Of a stretch of DNA of 59,680 nt, positions 9,691 to 17,703 are shown piece by piece; position 1 is the stretch's first letter, and each line of letters begins with the position of its first letter. Made by a program: the position numbers and the translations under genes. The stretch is from NCBI GenBank assembly GCA_025936755.1, contig JAICSS010000015.1:1-59680 (forward strand), written 5' to 3'. Source of the stretch: Solirubrobacterales bacterium. GTDB taxonomy: Bacteria; Actinomycetota; Thermoleophilia; Solirubrobacterales; 70-9. The notes below the pieces were generated by a model. It saw nothing but the letters and a program-made list of their open reading frames with translations, was not told where the DNA came from and made no database searches.

Positions 9691-10448
9691 GCGCACAAGA
9701 GCCGGAACGCCTGCTCTGCCCGTCTCAGGGCTGCGGCGGGCAGGAGAGCGGCGGCGCTAGCGTCGCCGAAGCCCAGCACCTCCTCGATGTCGCGCAGCCA
9801 CCGCTTCTCACTCGCCTTCAGCTGCTCGTCGCCGGCGAGCCCACGCGGATCCTCGACATAACTCAGCAGTCGGATCAGGTCCTCTCGGTCTGAAGCAAAC
9901 TTCTCCTGACGCTGTTTGGCGGCGACTCTGGCCTTGATCAGGATCGCGCCGAGCAGGCTCGGACGGCGCACGGCGACGGGTGTGGCGCCCCCCAGAGAGA
10001 CGAGAACCACCTCGGTTCTCTGAAGCGCCTGCGTGCCGCCGGAGACTTGGAAAGTGGTCAGGCCCGGCAGCGTCTTCGGGTCGTTCTTCAGCCCGTCCGG
10101 CCCGAGAACCTCGACGATCTCGCCGTCAAGCTCGAACCTGTAACCAAGCCGAGGATCAGAGCGAGGGGGCATCGCGACTGCGGCTCCTCTTTCGTCGAGG
10201 AGTGCGGCTATCTGCTCCGTCATCGCGGGCGGCTTCCGGGCGGCGCCGAGGAGGTCGATGTCGACGGTCGGCCGCAGTTCGTCGTCGTGCTCGTGACCGT
10301 GGAGCTGCACCATGAGGCCACCGATCAGGGACCACTGCCGCTCGGACCCCAGTGCTTCGGCGAGCTCGAGGGCCGTGGACCAGAGGCGTTGCGCCTCGGG
10401 CGCCACGGGATCGACGCGGATGATCGGTGGGGCGCCTACCTCTGCCAC
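9687..10448 (-). CDS. nucleotidyltransferase, AbiEii-like, candidate toxin of a TA pair, 253 aa
   Basis: Residues 40-72 contain the polymerase-beta-like nucleotidyltransferase core: LIGGLMVQLHG followed by RPTVDIDLLG, i.e. the GG and RxTxDID motifs seen in AbiEii and MNT families. The remainder is helical with a lysine/arginine-rich segment near residues 180-195. It lies 4 bases after an HTH-domain gene, so the two form a tight operon with the regulator first, as in AbiE-type systems. Codon use is more relaxed than in neighbouring core genes, which suggests transfer. The partner is not obviously AbiEi. Activity (nucleotide transfer to a tRNA or protein) is a family inference. Confidence 0.75.
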   Translation of the reverse strand: MAEVGAPPIIRVDPVAPEAQRLWSTALELAEALGSERQWSLIGGLMVQLHGHEHDDELRPTVDIDLLGAARKPPAMTEQIAALLDERGAAVAMPPRSDPRLGYRFELDGEIVEVLGPDGLKNDPKTLPGLTTFQVSGGTQALQRTEVVLVSLGGATPVAVRRPSLLGAILIKARVAAKQRQEKFASDREDLIRLLSYVEDPRGLAGDEQLKASEKRWLRDIEEVLGFGDASAAALLPAAALRRAEQAFRLLCA

Positions 10449-10452
10449 CTTC

Positions 10453-11172
10453 CTACCTCCGCCTCTTCAGCCTCTTCTTGTTCTCGCGGTCGATCTCGCG
10501 GAGGAGGCTTTTGCCCGCGGCATGCGAGCGGGCGTCGCGTTCGCCGGCCAGGTCAAGCGCCACCGCGGCTTTCGGAGCAACTGAGCGACCGCTGAAATCC
10601 AGGTTGTTCCAAACATCGTCGGGTACGACCCGCAATCGCACGTTCCCCTCGATGCCCCCTGCCGCCGGATGCAGGACGTGACGGTCGAGGAAGTCCTGCA
10701 GCTCCGACTCCGCCACGTAGCCGTCTGCCTCTCTCCCTGGCAGCAAATCGGCTCCCACGGATCCCGCCGCGCTGATCCCCGACCGCATCAGAACTTCGTC
10801 TTCGAGGACGTAGGGGATCTCTCCTGGGTGGGATCTGCATAGAGCGACTTCAGCTCGATCCCCCAGGCGAGGCGCGAGCTCGGACAGGCCTTCGAGCAGT
10901 AGGGCTTTCTTCAGGCGCGAACGGACCGCTGGGTCCAGCTGCAGATCTTCGCCGGAGGCAAGGATCAATGCCCCCCATGCGTTTCCCGGAGTGAACCGCC
11001 GTCCTTTCGGGGGCCTTTCCTTCCGCCGTTGCTCCACGGCATCTAGCTCTACAACCCATCGATCGGCGACCTTGGTGGCGGGGAGCAGACCCTGAGACGC
11101 CAACACCCGAACGCGGGCGGGACTCAACTTCAAGATCTGTGCGGCCTCTGAGATTGGAATCGAGTGGGCCAT
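10453..11172 (-). CDS. HTH-domain protein, candidate antitoxin/autorepressor of the nucleotidyltransferase, 239 aa
   Basis: Residues 5-48 form an excisionase/MerR-type helix-turn-helix: ISEAAQILKLSPARVRVLASQ, then a wing GLLPATKVADRWVVE. The central part (about 60-200) is of unrecognised fold, and the C-terminus is strongly basic (KKRLKRRR). It is the first gene of a two-gene operon with the AbiEii-like nucleotidyltransferase. The region just upstream carries a palindrome and several copies of CGCAAT, consistent with autoregulation. It could equally be a stand-alone regulator; no database family is assigned here. Confidence 0.7.
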   Translation of the reverse strand: MAHSIPISEAAQILKLSPARVRVLASQGLLPATKVADRWVVELDAVEQRRKERPPKGRRFTPGNAWGALILASGEDLQLDPAVRSRLKKALLLEGLSELAPRLGDRAEVALCRSHPGEIPYVLEDEVLMRSGISAAGSVGADLLPGREADGYVAESELQDFLDRHVLHPAAGGIEGNVRLRVVPDDVWNNLDFSGRSVAPKAAVALDLAGERDARSHAAGKSLLREIDRENKKRLKRRR

Positions 11173-11239
11173 TGCGTCAAATATAGCGCTCTCGCAATGG
11201 ATAACTCATCCATTGTGTGTGCGCAATATTTAACGCAAT
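11171..11239. promoter_or_regulatory. operator-like palindrome and CGCAAT repeats upstream of the HTH/nucleotidyltransferase operon
   Basis: An 8+8 bp perfect inverted repeat, CAATGGAT (11195-11202) and ATCCATTG (11208-11215), is separated by AACTC. The hexamer CGCAAT occurs at 11193-11198, 11222-11227 and 11234-11239, and its complement ATTGCG at 11171-11176. The stretch is markedly AT-richer than its surroundings and sits directly upstream of the start codon at 11172. These are the features expected of a TA-operon autoregulatory site. Confidence 0.55.
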
Positions 11240-11252
11240 ACGAGTCTAGCTG

Positions 11253-11819
11253 CTAGGCCGCGACGGCCAGGGCCTGCTGCAGCTGCTCGACTTCGGCGAC
11301 CAGGGTCGCCAGGATCTCCTCCAGCTGCTGGGACTGCTCGGGGGAGAGCTGGAGGCGGCCTTCGCGGTGCAGCTCGGCGGCGCGGGCGACCGGCAGCTCC
11401 GCCTCGAGGACGCGGCCGCCGAGGGCGCCGAGGACCTTGCGGGTCTCGGCCTGGGCCCAGACGGCGCCGAACATCCCGGTCGAGGCGCCGATCACGGCCG
11501 CCGGGGTGCCGGTGAGGGCGCTCTGCCCGGCCGGGCGGGAGGCCCAGTCGAGGGCGTTCTTGAGCACGCCCGGGATCGAGTGGTTGTACTCCGGGGTGGC
11601 GACGAGGACGGCGTCGGCCTCGCGCATCGCCTCGCGCAGCTCCGCCACCGCCGCCGGCGTCTCCAGCTCCTCGAGGTCGGCGTCGTAGGGCGGGATCTCC
11701 GCCAGCCGCTCGAACTCGACGAGCTCGACCCCGGCGGGAAGCCGCTCGGCGGCCTCCCGCAGCAGGGCGTGGTTGTAGGAGTCCCGGCGCAGGCTGCCGG
11801 TGATGCCGAGGACCCGCAT
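11253..11819 (-). CDS. NADPH-dependent FMN reductase family protein, 188 aa
   Basis: Flavodoxin-like fold enzyme that reduces flavin, quinone or azo compounds. The FMN phosphate loop reads GITGSLRRDSYNH at residues 5-17, and the family motif TPEYNHSIPGVLKNALDW lies near residues 74-91. The length (188 aa) is usual. The true start is the ATG at 11819, because the open frame upstream is the shadow of the YceI gene. It begins 3 bases after the YceI stop and so forms an operon with it, divergent from a MarR regulator that may control both, for example in response to quinones or electrophiles (inference). Confidence 0.9.
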   Translation of the reverse strand: MRVLGITGSLRRDSYNHALLREAAERLPAGVELVEFERLAEIPPYDADLEELETPAAVAELREAMREADAVLVATPEYNHSIPGVLKNALDWASRPAGQSALTGTPAAVIGASTGMFGAVWAQAETRKVLGALGGRVLEAELPVARAAELHREGRLQLSPEQSQQLEEILATLVAEVEQLQQALAVAA

Positions 11820-11821
11820 CG

Positions 11822-12376
11822 CTATGCCTCCTCGCGGACGAGCTCGAGCTCGACCGAGATCGCAACCGCGTACTCGAGGACCTCGCCGCCGCTCGGCAGC
11901 TGGGCCTGCCAGTCGAGGCCGAAGTCGCGACGGTCGACGGTCGCGGCGATCGAGAGGCCGACGCGGGCCTTGCCCTGGGCGTCCTCGCCGAGATGGGCGA
12001 AGCGGCCGCTGGCCTCGACCCTGCGGGTCTCGCCGCGGATCTCGAGCTCGCCGGCGACGCGGGCGCTGCCGTCCTCGCCGACGCGCAGCTCGGTCGAGGT
12101 GAACCGCAGGCGCGGGAAGCGCTGGCTGTCGAAGAACTCGGGGGAGAGGAGGTGGCCCTTCAGCATCTCCTCGTCGATGGCGATGCTCTCGACCTCGACC
12201 GTGCCCTCGAGCCGCGGCTGCTCGCCGCCGGTGAGGCGCGCCTCGTAGCGGTCGAAGCCGCTGCGGAAGGTGGTGACGCCGTTGTGGGTGACGGCAAAGC
12301 CGACCGAGGAGTGGACGGGGTCCACGGCCCAGGTGCCTGCCGGAATCTGCTGCTGGGTGATCGTCTCTGCGCTCAT
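11822..12376 (-). CDS. YceI family (lipocalin-like isoprenoid-binding) protein, 184 aa
   Basis: Shows the YceI start GTWAVDPVHSSVGFAVTHNGVTTFRSGF and the beta-barrel pattern with a LKGHLLSPEFFD segment. The family binds polyisoprenoid or amide lipids; E. coli YceI is periplasmic, but this copy has no signal peptide. The start at 12376 (MSAETITQQQ) is preferred because AGAAGG precedes it; a longer in-frame start at 12409 is possible. It is first in an operon with the flavin reductase and divergent from a MarR gene. Confidence 0.9.
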   Translation of the reverse strand: MSAETITQQQIPAGTWAVDPVHSSVGFAVTHNGVTTFRSGFDRYEARLTGGEQPRLEGTVEVESIAIDEEMLKGHLLSPEFFDSQRFPRLRFTSTELRVGEDGSARVAGELEIRGETRRVEASGRFAHLGEDAQGKARVGLSIAATVDRRDFGLDWQAQLPSGGEVLEYAVAISVELELVREEA

Positions 12377-12494
12377 GATCCCTTCTTTCCCGAGGTGGTT
12401 GATGCTCAAACAGTTGACCTGGAAACAATCCTAGCCAAGAAAGCTTTGCGTGTCAACTATTGTCAGATCAACCTTCTTGTGGGATCATGTGGGC
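12377..12494. promoter_or_regulatory. divergent yceI/marR control region
   Basis: 118 bases, AT-richer than flanking genes. AGTTGAC at 12412-12418 is mirrored by GTCAACT at 12452-12458, giving an inverted repeat whose arms lie 40 bases apart. AAAGCTTT at 12440-12447 is a perfect palindrome. GTCAACTATTGTCAGATCAAC contains further TCAAC half sites. This arrangement is typical of MarR-regulated divergent promoters, the likely protein being the adjacent MarR; that link is inference. Confidence 0.5.
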
Positions 12495-12998
12495 ATGGCC
12501 GAGACGACCACAGTCGCCGAGAGCAAAGTCGCCGAGAGCGACGGCAAGGGCGCGGACTTCGATCCCCACCGCGAGGCGTGGATCGCGATCGCGCAGACGC
12601 ACGCCGCCGTCACCGGTCGCCTACAGGAGGTCCTCACCGCCGCCGAGCTGCCGCCGCTGGCCTGGTTCGAGGTCCTCGCGACCCTCGACCGCGCCCCCGA
12701 GCAGCGGCTGAAGATGGGGGAGCTGGCCGAAGCGCTGGTGATCACCCGCGGCGGCCTGACCAAGCTCGTCGACCGCCTGATCAAGGCCGGCCTGCTGGAG
12801 CGGACCTTCTGCGAGACCGATCGCCGGGTCAGCTACGCGACCCTGCTGCCCGCCGGGGTCGAGCTGCTGGCGGAGATGCGCCCGCTGGTGCGGGCCGAGC
12901 TCGCCTCGGCCTTCAGCGCCAACCTCAGCGTCGAGCAGGCCGAAGAGCTGCGCTCGATGCTCGAGCAGGTCCGCAGCTCCGCCTGCGGGACCGGCTGA
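12495..12998 (+). CDS. MarR family transcriptional regulator, 167 aa
   Basis: Residues 25-150 match the winged-helix MarR layout: a helical dimerisation start, recognition region KMGELAEALVITRGGLTKLVDRLIKAGLLER, and wing CETDRRVSYATLLPAG. The ATG at 12495 is chosen; an in-frame GTG at 12450 would place coding across the presumed operator. It is divergent from yceI and the flavin reductase, so it probably represses that operon and itself, releasing on binding a small phenolic or on oxidation. Only one cysteine-containing segment (TFCETD) is near the wing, so a redox mechanism is possible but unproven. Confidence 0.92.
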   Translation: MAETTTVAESKVAESDGKGADFDPHREAWIAIAQTHAAVTGRLQEVLTAAELPPLAWFEVLATLDRAPEQRLKMGELAEALVITRGGLTKLVDRLIKAGLLERTFCETDRRVSYATLLPAGVELLAEMRPLVRAELASAFSANLSVEQAEELRSMLEQVRSSACGTG

Positions 12999-13016
12999 GG
13001 CGCGGCCGAAGCGCTT

Positions 13017-13763
13017 CTAGGCGAGCGCGGCCGCGGCCCGCTCTTTGGCGGACTCGACGATCGCCAGCACCGCCGCCTCCTGTCCCTCCCGCAGCAGCTC
13101 GATCGGGTCGGGGTCGCCGTTGACGATCCCCTCGAAGAACTCCTTGCGATCCTGGTAGGTCGGCAGCGTCCCCTTCGCCCAGCCGCGGGCGTCGTTGAGG
13201 ATCACCGCCAGCCGCGCGTACTCCTCGCCGAAGAGCTCGGAGATCTCGCGCTTCATCCGCTTCGCCAGGGCCGGGGAGGCGCCCGCCGTCGAGATCGCGA
13301 TCGCCAGCGGCCCGGTGCGGACGATCGCCGGCAGGATGAAGTTGCAGAGCGGCGGCACGTCGACGATGTTGACCAGCATCGCCCGCTGCTCGGCGTCGTC
13401 GAAGATGCCGATGTTGACCTCGGAGTCGTCGGTGCAGGCGATCGCCATGAAGATGCCCTCGAGGTCCTCCGCCCCCGCGTAGGCCCGCTTCTCCCACTTG
13501 ATCGAGCCCTCCTGCGCGAGCCGCTCCAGCTCCGGGTGGGCGACCGGCGCGACCAGGGTGACGTCGCCGCCGCAGGCGAGCAGCCCCTCGACCTTCTCCA
13601 GACCGATGTCGCCGCCGCCGACGACCAGGCACCTGCGCCCGGTCAGTTTCAGGCAGGCGATGTAGAAGGGCGTCTCCAGCATGTCCCGCACGCAGGACTG
13701 GTCGCAGATCCCCTTGCGGAGCTGGCAGACGCACTCCTTACCTGCATAAGCCTGAGCCGGCAT
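13017..13763 (-). CDS. precorrin-2 dehydrogenase / sirohydrochlorin ferrochelatase-type protein (CysG N-domain), 248 aa
   Basis: The Rossmann start [27 protein letters not shown] and the [35 protein letters not shown] block are characteristic of the CysGB/Met8/SirC family. This family oxidises precorrin-2 with NAD and may insert iron for siroheme. There is no C-terminal methyltransferase domain, so the protein is the single-function form. The chosen start (13763) gives a 27-residue N-terminal extension with cysteines at 11, 13, 20 and 24 (CxC-x6-C-x3-C), not part of the usual fold; the next start would be the ATG of MLETPF. Downstream partners of siroheme synthesis are not in the window. Confidence 0.88.
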   Translation of the reverse strand: MPAQAYAGKECVCQLRKGICDQSCVRDMLETPFYIACLKLTGRRCLVVGGGDIGLEKVEGLLACGGDVTLVAPVAHPELERLAQEGSIKWEKRAYAGAEDLEGIFMAIACTDDSEVNIGIFDDAEQRAMLVNIVDVPPLCNFILPAIVRTGPLAIAISTAGASPALAKRMKREISELFGEEYARLAVILNDARGWAKGTLPTYQDRKEFFEGIVNGDPDPIELLREGQEAAVLAIVESAKERAAAALA

Positions 13764-13788
13764 CGCCCAGAAGGCTAGCGATCCGGGT

Positions 13789-14721
13789 TTAGATCGAGTC
13801 GAGGGTGACGCGGAGACCCTCGTCGAGGCCCATCTCGGCGCGCCAGCCGAGCTCGCGCCCGGCGCGGCCGGCGTCGATCGTGATCCGCTGCACCTCGCCG
13901 GTGCGGGCGGGGGCGAACTCGGGCTCGAAGCTCTCGTTGCCGGAGAGCCGCTTCAGCGCCTCGATCAGCTCCAGCACGTTGGTCTCCTCACCGGTGCCGA
14001 CGTTGATCGCGCCGGTCGCCTCGGAGTCGCCGGCGGCAAGCGCGGCGGCGACGACGTCGCCCACATATATGTAGTCGCGGGTCTGGGTGCCGTCGCCGAA
14101 GACGGTCGGCCGGCCGCCCTCCTTCAGCAGGCCGCAGAAGATCGCGATCACCCCGGCCTCGCCGAGCGGGTCCTGGCGCGGGCCGTAGACGTTGCCGAGC
14201 CGCAGCGAGACCCCGGAGAGCCCGTAGAGCCGCTCGTAGAGGGAGACGTAGCCCTCGGCCGCGAACTTGCTCTGGCCGTAGGCCGAGAGCGGCGCGATCG
14301 GGGCGTCCTCGGGCAGCGGCAGCCGCTGGCCCTCGCCCTCGCCGTAGATCGCCCCGCCGGTGGAGATCGAGACGACGCGCCGGGCCTCGCAGGAGCGGGC
14401 GGCCTCGAGCACGTTGGCGGTGCCGCCGACGTTGACGCCGGCGTCGAAGCAGGGGTCGGCGAGGGACTTGCGGACGTCGATCTGGGCGGCGAGGTGGTAG
14501 ATCGCCTCGGGACGCTTCTCCTGGGCCAGCCGGTTCAGCGCCTCGCCGTCGCGGATGTCGGCTTCGACCAGCTCGGCCCCCGCGGCAAGCCCCGGTTCGA
14601 GGTTGCCGATGCGGCCGGTGGAGAGGTCGTCGACGACCGTCACCTCGTCGCCGCGGGCGAGCAGGGCGTCGACGAGATTCGAGCCGATGAAGCCGGCGCC
14701 GCCGGTAACGAGACACCTCAT
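13789..14721 (-). CDS. NAD-dependent epimerase/dehydratase, UDP-glucose 4-epimerase-like, 310 aa
   Basis: Extended SDR fold with the NAD motif [10 protein letters not shown] at residues 7-16, acidic VVDDLSTGR, and the catalytic S(T)GG...YGQSKFAAE region (Tyr near 148, Lys near 152). The substrate-binding segment is [19 protein letters not shown]. It most likely interconverts UDP-hexoses for cell-envelope glycans. The length is normal. Upstream DNA is a 100-bp divergent spacer with topA. Exact sugar specificity (UDP-Glc, UDP-GlcNAc or UDP-uronate) is not visible. Confidence 0.92.
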   Translation of the reverse strand: MRCLVTGGAGFIGSNLVDALLARGDEVTVVDDLSTGRIGNLEPGLAAGAELVEADIRDGEALNRLAQEKRPEAIYHLAAQIDVRKSLADPCFDAGVNVGGTANVLEAARSCEARRVVSISTGGAIYGEGEGQRLPLPEDAPIAPLSAYGQSKFAAEGYVSLYERLYGLSGVSLRLGNVYGPRQDPLGEAGVIAIFCGLLKEGGRPTVFGDGTQTRDYIYVGDVVAAALAAGDSEATGAINVGTGEETNVLELIEALKRLSGNESFEPEFAPARTGEVQRITIDAGRAGRELGWRAEMGLDEGLRVTLDSI

Positions 14722-14821
14722 AGGGCGGTGATCCTAAGCGGATCCGGCGGGGCCGGGACGGAGATCGGACGGATGGATGCCCGCTTGCGCAGCCGAGAGG
14801 CCCTGCTACCCTCGCCGCCCC

Positions 14822-17098
14822 ATGCGACTGATCGTCACCGAGAAGAACAACAGCGCCAAGAAGATCGCCGAAGCCCTCAGCAACGGCGGCAACAGCGCTG
14901 ACAAAACCTTCAAAGTCCCCTTCTACGCCTGGACCGACGCCGAAGGCAACGAGCAGATGACGGTCGGCCTCAAGGGCCACGTGCTCGGCCCGGCCTTCCC
15001 CGAGGGCTACTCGAACTGGCAGAAGACCGACCTGCACGACCTGATCGACGCCGACCTGATCAAGGAGCCGACCGACAAGAACGTCGTCAAAGCGATCAAG
15101 AAACTGGCGAAAGAGGCGGACGAGCTGGTGATCGCCACCGACTTCGACCGCGAGGGCGAGCTGATCGGGCTCGAGGCCCTGGAGGAGATGCTCGACTCCA
15201 ACCCCGCCCTGGGCTCGCGCGAGGGCACCGCCGACGGCACCCTGCGGATCCAGCGCGCCCGCTACTCGGCGCTGACCAAGGAAGAGATCGACCGCGCCTT
15301 CTCCAACCTCGACACGCTCTCCTACCCGCTCGCCAACGCCGGCGCCGCCCGCCAGGACATCGACCTGCTCTGGGGCGCGACCCTGACCCGCGCCGTCTCC
15401 CTCGCCAGCCGCCGCTTCGGCTCCAACTTCCTCTCGGTCGGTCGCGTCCAGAGCCCGACCCTGGGCCTGATCGTCGAGCGCGAGATGGAGCGCCGGGCCC
15501 ACGTCGCGAAACCGTTCTGGGAACTGTTCGCCAAGTTCCAGCACCCCGACGGCAGCTTCGAGACCCACCACACCGTCGACAAGTTCTGGGAGAAGGCCGA
15601 GGCCGACGCGGCGCTCGCCGGCACCTCGAACCCCGGCACGGTCAAAGCGGTGACGGCGCGGAAGAACACCCGCAAGCCGCCCACCCCCTACAACACCACC
15701 GCCTTCAGCACCGACGCCTCCAGCCGCCTCGGCATCACCCCCGCCAGCGCGATGCGGATCGCCGAGGACCTCTACATGGACGGCTTCATCTCCTACCCGC
15801 GCACCGACAACACGGTCTACCCGTCCTCGCTGCCGGTCCGCGAGCTGGTCTCCTCGCTGGTGCGGATCAAGGAGTTCTCCGCCGCCTCCGGCCTGCTCGA
15901 CGGCGAGCTGACCCCGACCCGCGGCAAAAAAGAGACGACCGACCACCCGCCGATCTACCCGACCCAGGCGGTCCACCCCGGCGCCCTCGAGGGTCCGAAG
16001 AAACGGGTCTACGAACTCGTCGTCCGCCGCTTCCTCGCCACCTTCAGCCCGCCGATGATCACCGAGTCCACGCGGGCCGACATCGAGGCCGGCGACCAGA
16101 CCTACTTCGTCCGCGGCTCGGTCGTCGTCGACCCCGGCTACGCCGGCATCTACACCTACGCCCGCTCGGCCGACGAGGAGATCCCGAAACTGGTGGAGGG
16201 CCAGACCCTGCAGCTCGAGGGCGACCCCTGGATCGTCGACAAGGAGACCCAGCCGCCCGGACGGATCTCGCAGGCGAAACTGATCGAGATGATGGAGGAG
16301 CGCGGCCTCGGCACCAAAGCCACCCGCGCCGACATCATCCAGAAGCTCTTCGACCGCGGCTACGTCTACAGCAACCCGCCGATCCCGACCGAGACCGGGA
16401 TCGCCCTCTACGAGGCGTTCAAGAACTACGTGCCGGCGATGGCGACGCCGGAGATGACCGCGACGCTGGAGGCGGAGATGGACCGGATCGCCGCCGGCGA
16501 GATGACCAAGGGCGCGGTCGTCGGCGAGAGCCGCGACCTCCTGCACAAGACCTGGGACGAAATCGACGGCGCCCGCGAAGACCTGGCGAAGGTGATCTGG
16601 AAAGGGATGGACGAGGACCGCATCCTCGGCCCCTGCAAGGTCTGCGAAGAAGCCGGCCGCACCAAGGAGGACGGCTCGCCGAACATGCTGCGGATCATCC
16701 GCGCGAAAAAATCGGGCAAACGGTTCGTCGGCTGCAGCGGCTGGGTCCTCGACGATCCCGACTCCTGCGACCAGACCTTCCCGCTGCCCCAGCGCGGCGA
16801 CGTCTTCCGGCTCGAGGAGCGCTGCTCGATCTGCGACCGCACCCCGCGCCTCAAAGTCCAGCCGTTCCGCGGCCGGCCCTGGAACCTCTGCCTCAACGAC
16901 GACTGCGAGTCGATGCAGGAGATGAAGAAACGCCGGGCCGAGCGCGAAGCCGCCAAAGCGGCGAAAGCGGAGATGGAAAAGAAAGCGCCGCCGAAGGGCG
17001 ACGAGGACGCGGCGCCGAAGAAAGCGAAAGTCAAAGCCTCGAAAGCCGACACCGCGACCCGCGGCCGCAAACGCGCCAAAGCCGGCGCGAAAAGCTGA
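14822..17098 (+). CDS. topA: type IA DNA topoisomerase, archaeal-like TopA, 758 aa
   Basis: Relaxes negative supercoils through a 5'-phosphotyrosine intermediate. The TOPRIM domain starts at once (MRLIVTEKNNSAKKIA) with the acidic DFDREGE motif near residue 105. The active-site tyrosine is in GFISYPRTDN (Tyr325). The core ends near residue 590 with KATRADII and MTATLEAEMDRIAAGEM. The C-terminus carries three or four Cys pairs (CKVCEEAGR, CSGW..CDQ, CSICDR, CLNDDC) and then a Lys/Ala tail. The TVGLKGHVLGPAFPEGYSNWQ segment and the zinc-ribbon layout resemble archaeal TopA more than E. coli TopA. The ATG at 14822 fits the conserved N-terminus. It is followed closely by tmk and holB. Confidence 0.95.
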   Translation: MRLIVTEKNNSAKKIAEALSNGGNSADKTFKVPFYAWTDAEGNEQMTVGLKGHVLGPAFPEGYSNWQKTDLHDLIDADLIKEPTDKNVVKAIKKLAKEADELVIATDFDREGELIGLEALEEMLDSNPALGSREGTADGTLRIQRARYSALTKEEIDRAFSNLDTLSYPLANAGAARQDIDLLWGATLTRAVSLASRRFGSNFLSVGRVQSPTLGLIVEREMERRAHVAKPFWELFAKFQHPDGSFETHHTVDKFWEKAEADAALAGTSNPGTVKAVTARKNTRKPPTPYNTTAFSTDASSRLGITPASAMRIAEDLYMDGFISYPRTDNTVYPSSLPVRELVSSLVRIKEFSAASGLLDGELTPTRGKKETTDHPPIYPTQAVHPGALEGPKKRVYELVVRRFLATFSPPMITESTRADIEAGDQTYFVRGSVVVDPGYAGIYTYARSADEEIPKLVEGQTLQLEGDPWIVDKETQPPGRISQAKLIEMMEERGLGTKATRADIIQKLFDRGYVYSNPPIPTETGIALYEAFKNYVPAMATPEMTATLEAEMDRIAAGEMTKGAVVGESRDLLHKTWDEIDGAREDLAKVIWKGMDEDRILGPCKVCEEAGRTKEDGSPNMLRIIRAKKSGKRFVGCSGWVLDDPDSCDQTFPLPQRGDVFRLEERCSICDRTPRLKVQPFRGRPWNLCLNDDCESMQEMKKRRAEREAAKAAKAEMEKKAPPKGDEDAAPKKAKVKASKADTATRGRKRAKAGAKS

Positions 17099-17109
17099 GG
17101 CCGCCGGCG

Positions 17110-17703
17110 TTGTTCGTCTCCCTCGAGGGGATCGACGGATCGGGCAAGAGCACCCAGGCGCGCCTGCTGGTCGAGGCGCTCGGCGAGGGGACGGTGGCGA
17201 TCCGCGAGCCCGGCGGGACCGAGGCGGCGGAGCGGATCCGCGAGCTGCTCGCCGACCCCGCCGTTTCCCTGCAGCCGCTGGCGGAGCTGATGCTCTTCCT
17301 CGCCGCCCGGGCCGAGGTGACCGAGCGGGTGATCCGCCCGGCGCTGGAGGCGGAGCGGCACGTCGTCGCCGACCGCTTCTCGGACTCCAGCGTCGCCTAC
17401 CAGGGCGCCGCCCGCGGGCTCGGCGTCGGCGAGGTGATCGGGCTCTGCGAGGCCGCGACCGACGGCCTCTGGCCCGACCTGACCCTGCTGCTGCGGCTCG
17501 ACCCCGAGACCGGCCTCGGCCGCGCCGAGGGCGACGACCGCTTCGAGCGGGAGGGGCTCGGCCTGCAGCGGGCGGTCGCCGAGGCCTACGAGGAGATCGC
17601 CGTGATCGCCAGCGACCGCGTCGCCGTGATCGACGCCGCCGGCAGCGTCGAGGAGGTTCACGAGCGGGTGATGGAGGCGGTGCGTGAGCGCAGCCGGGAT
17701 TGA
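17110..17703 (+). CDS. tmk: thymidylate kinase, 197 aa
   Basis: Phosphorylates dTMP to dTDP. The P-loop LEGIDGSGKSTQARLL is at residues 4-19, followed by the REPGGTEAAERIR motif and the DRF(S)DSSVAYQGAARGLG substrate loop. The start is a TTG at 17110, 11 bases after the topA stop. Length is normal for the family. It overlaps holB by 20 bases at its 3' end, indicating translational coupling in a topA-tmk-holB replication cluster. Confidence 0.96.
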   Translation: MFVSLEGIDGSGKSTQARLLVEALGEGTVAIREPGGTEAAERIRELLADPAVSLQPLAELMLFLAARAEVTERVIRPALEAERHVVADRFSDSSVAYQGAARGLGVGEVIGLCEAATDGLWPDLTLLLRLDPETGLGRAEGDDRFEREGLGLQRAVAEAYEEIAVIASDRVAVIDAAGSVEEVHERVMEAVRERSRD

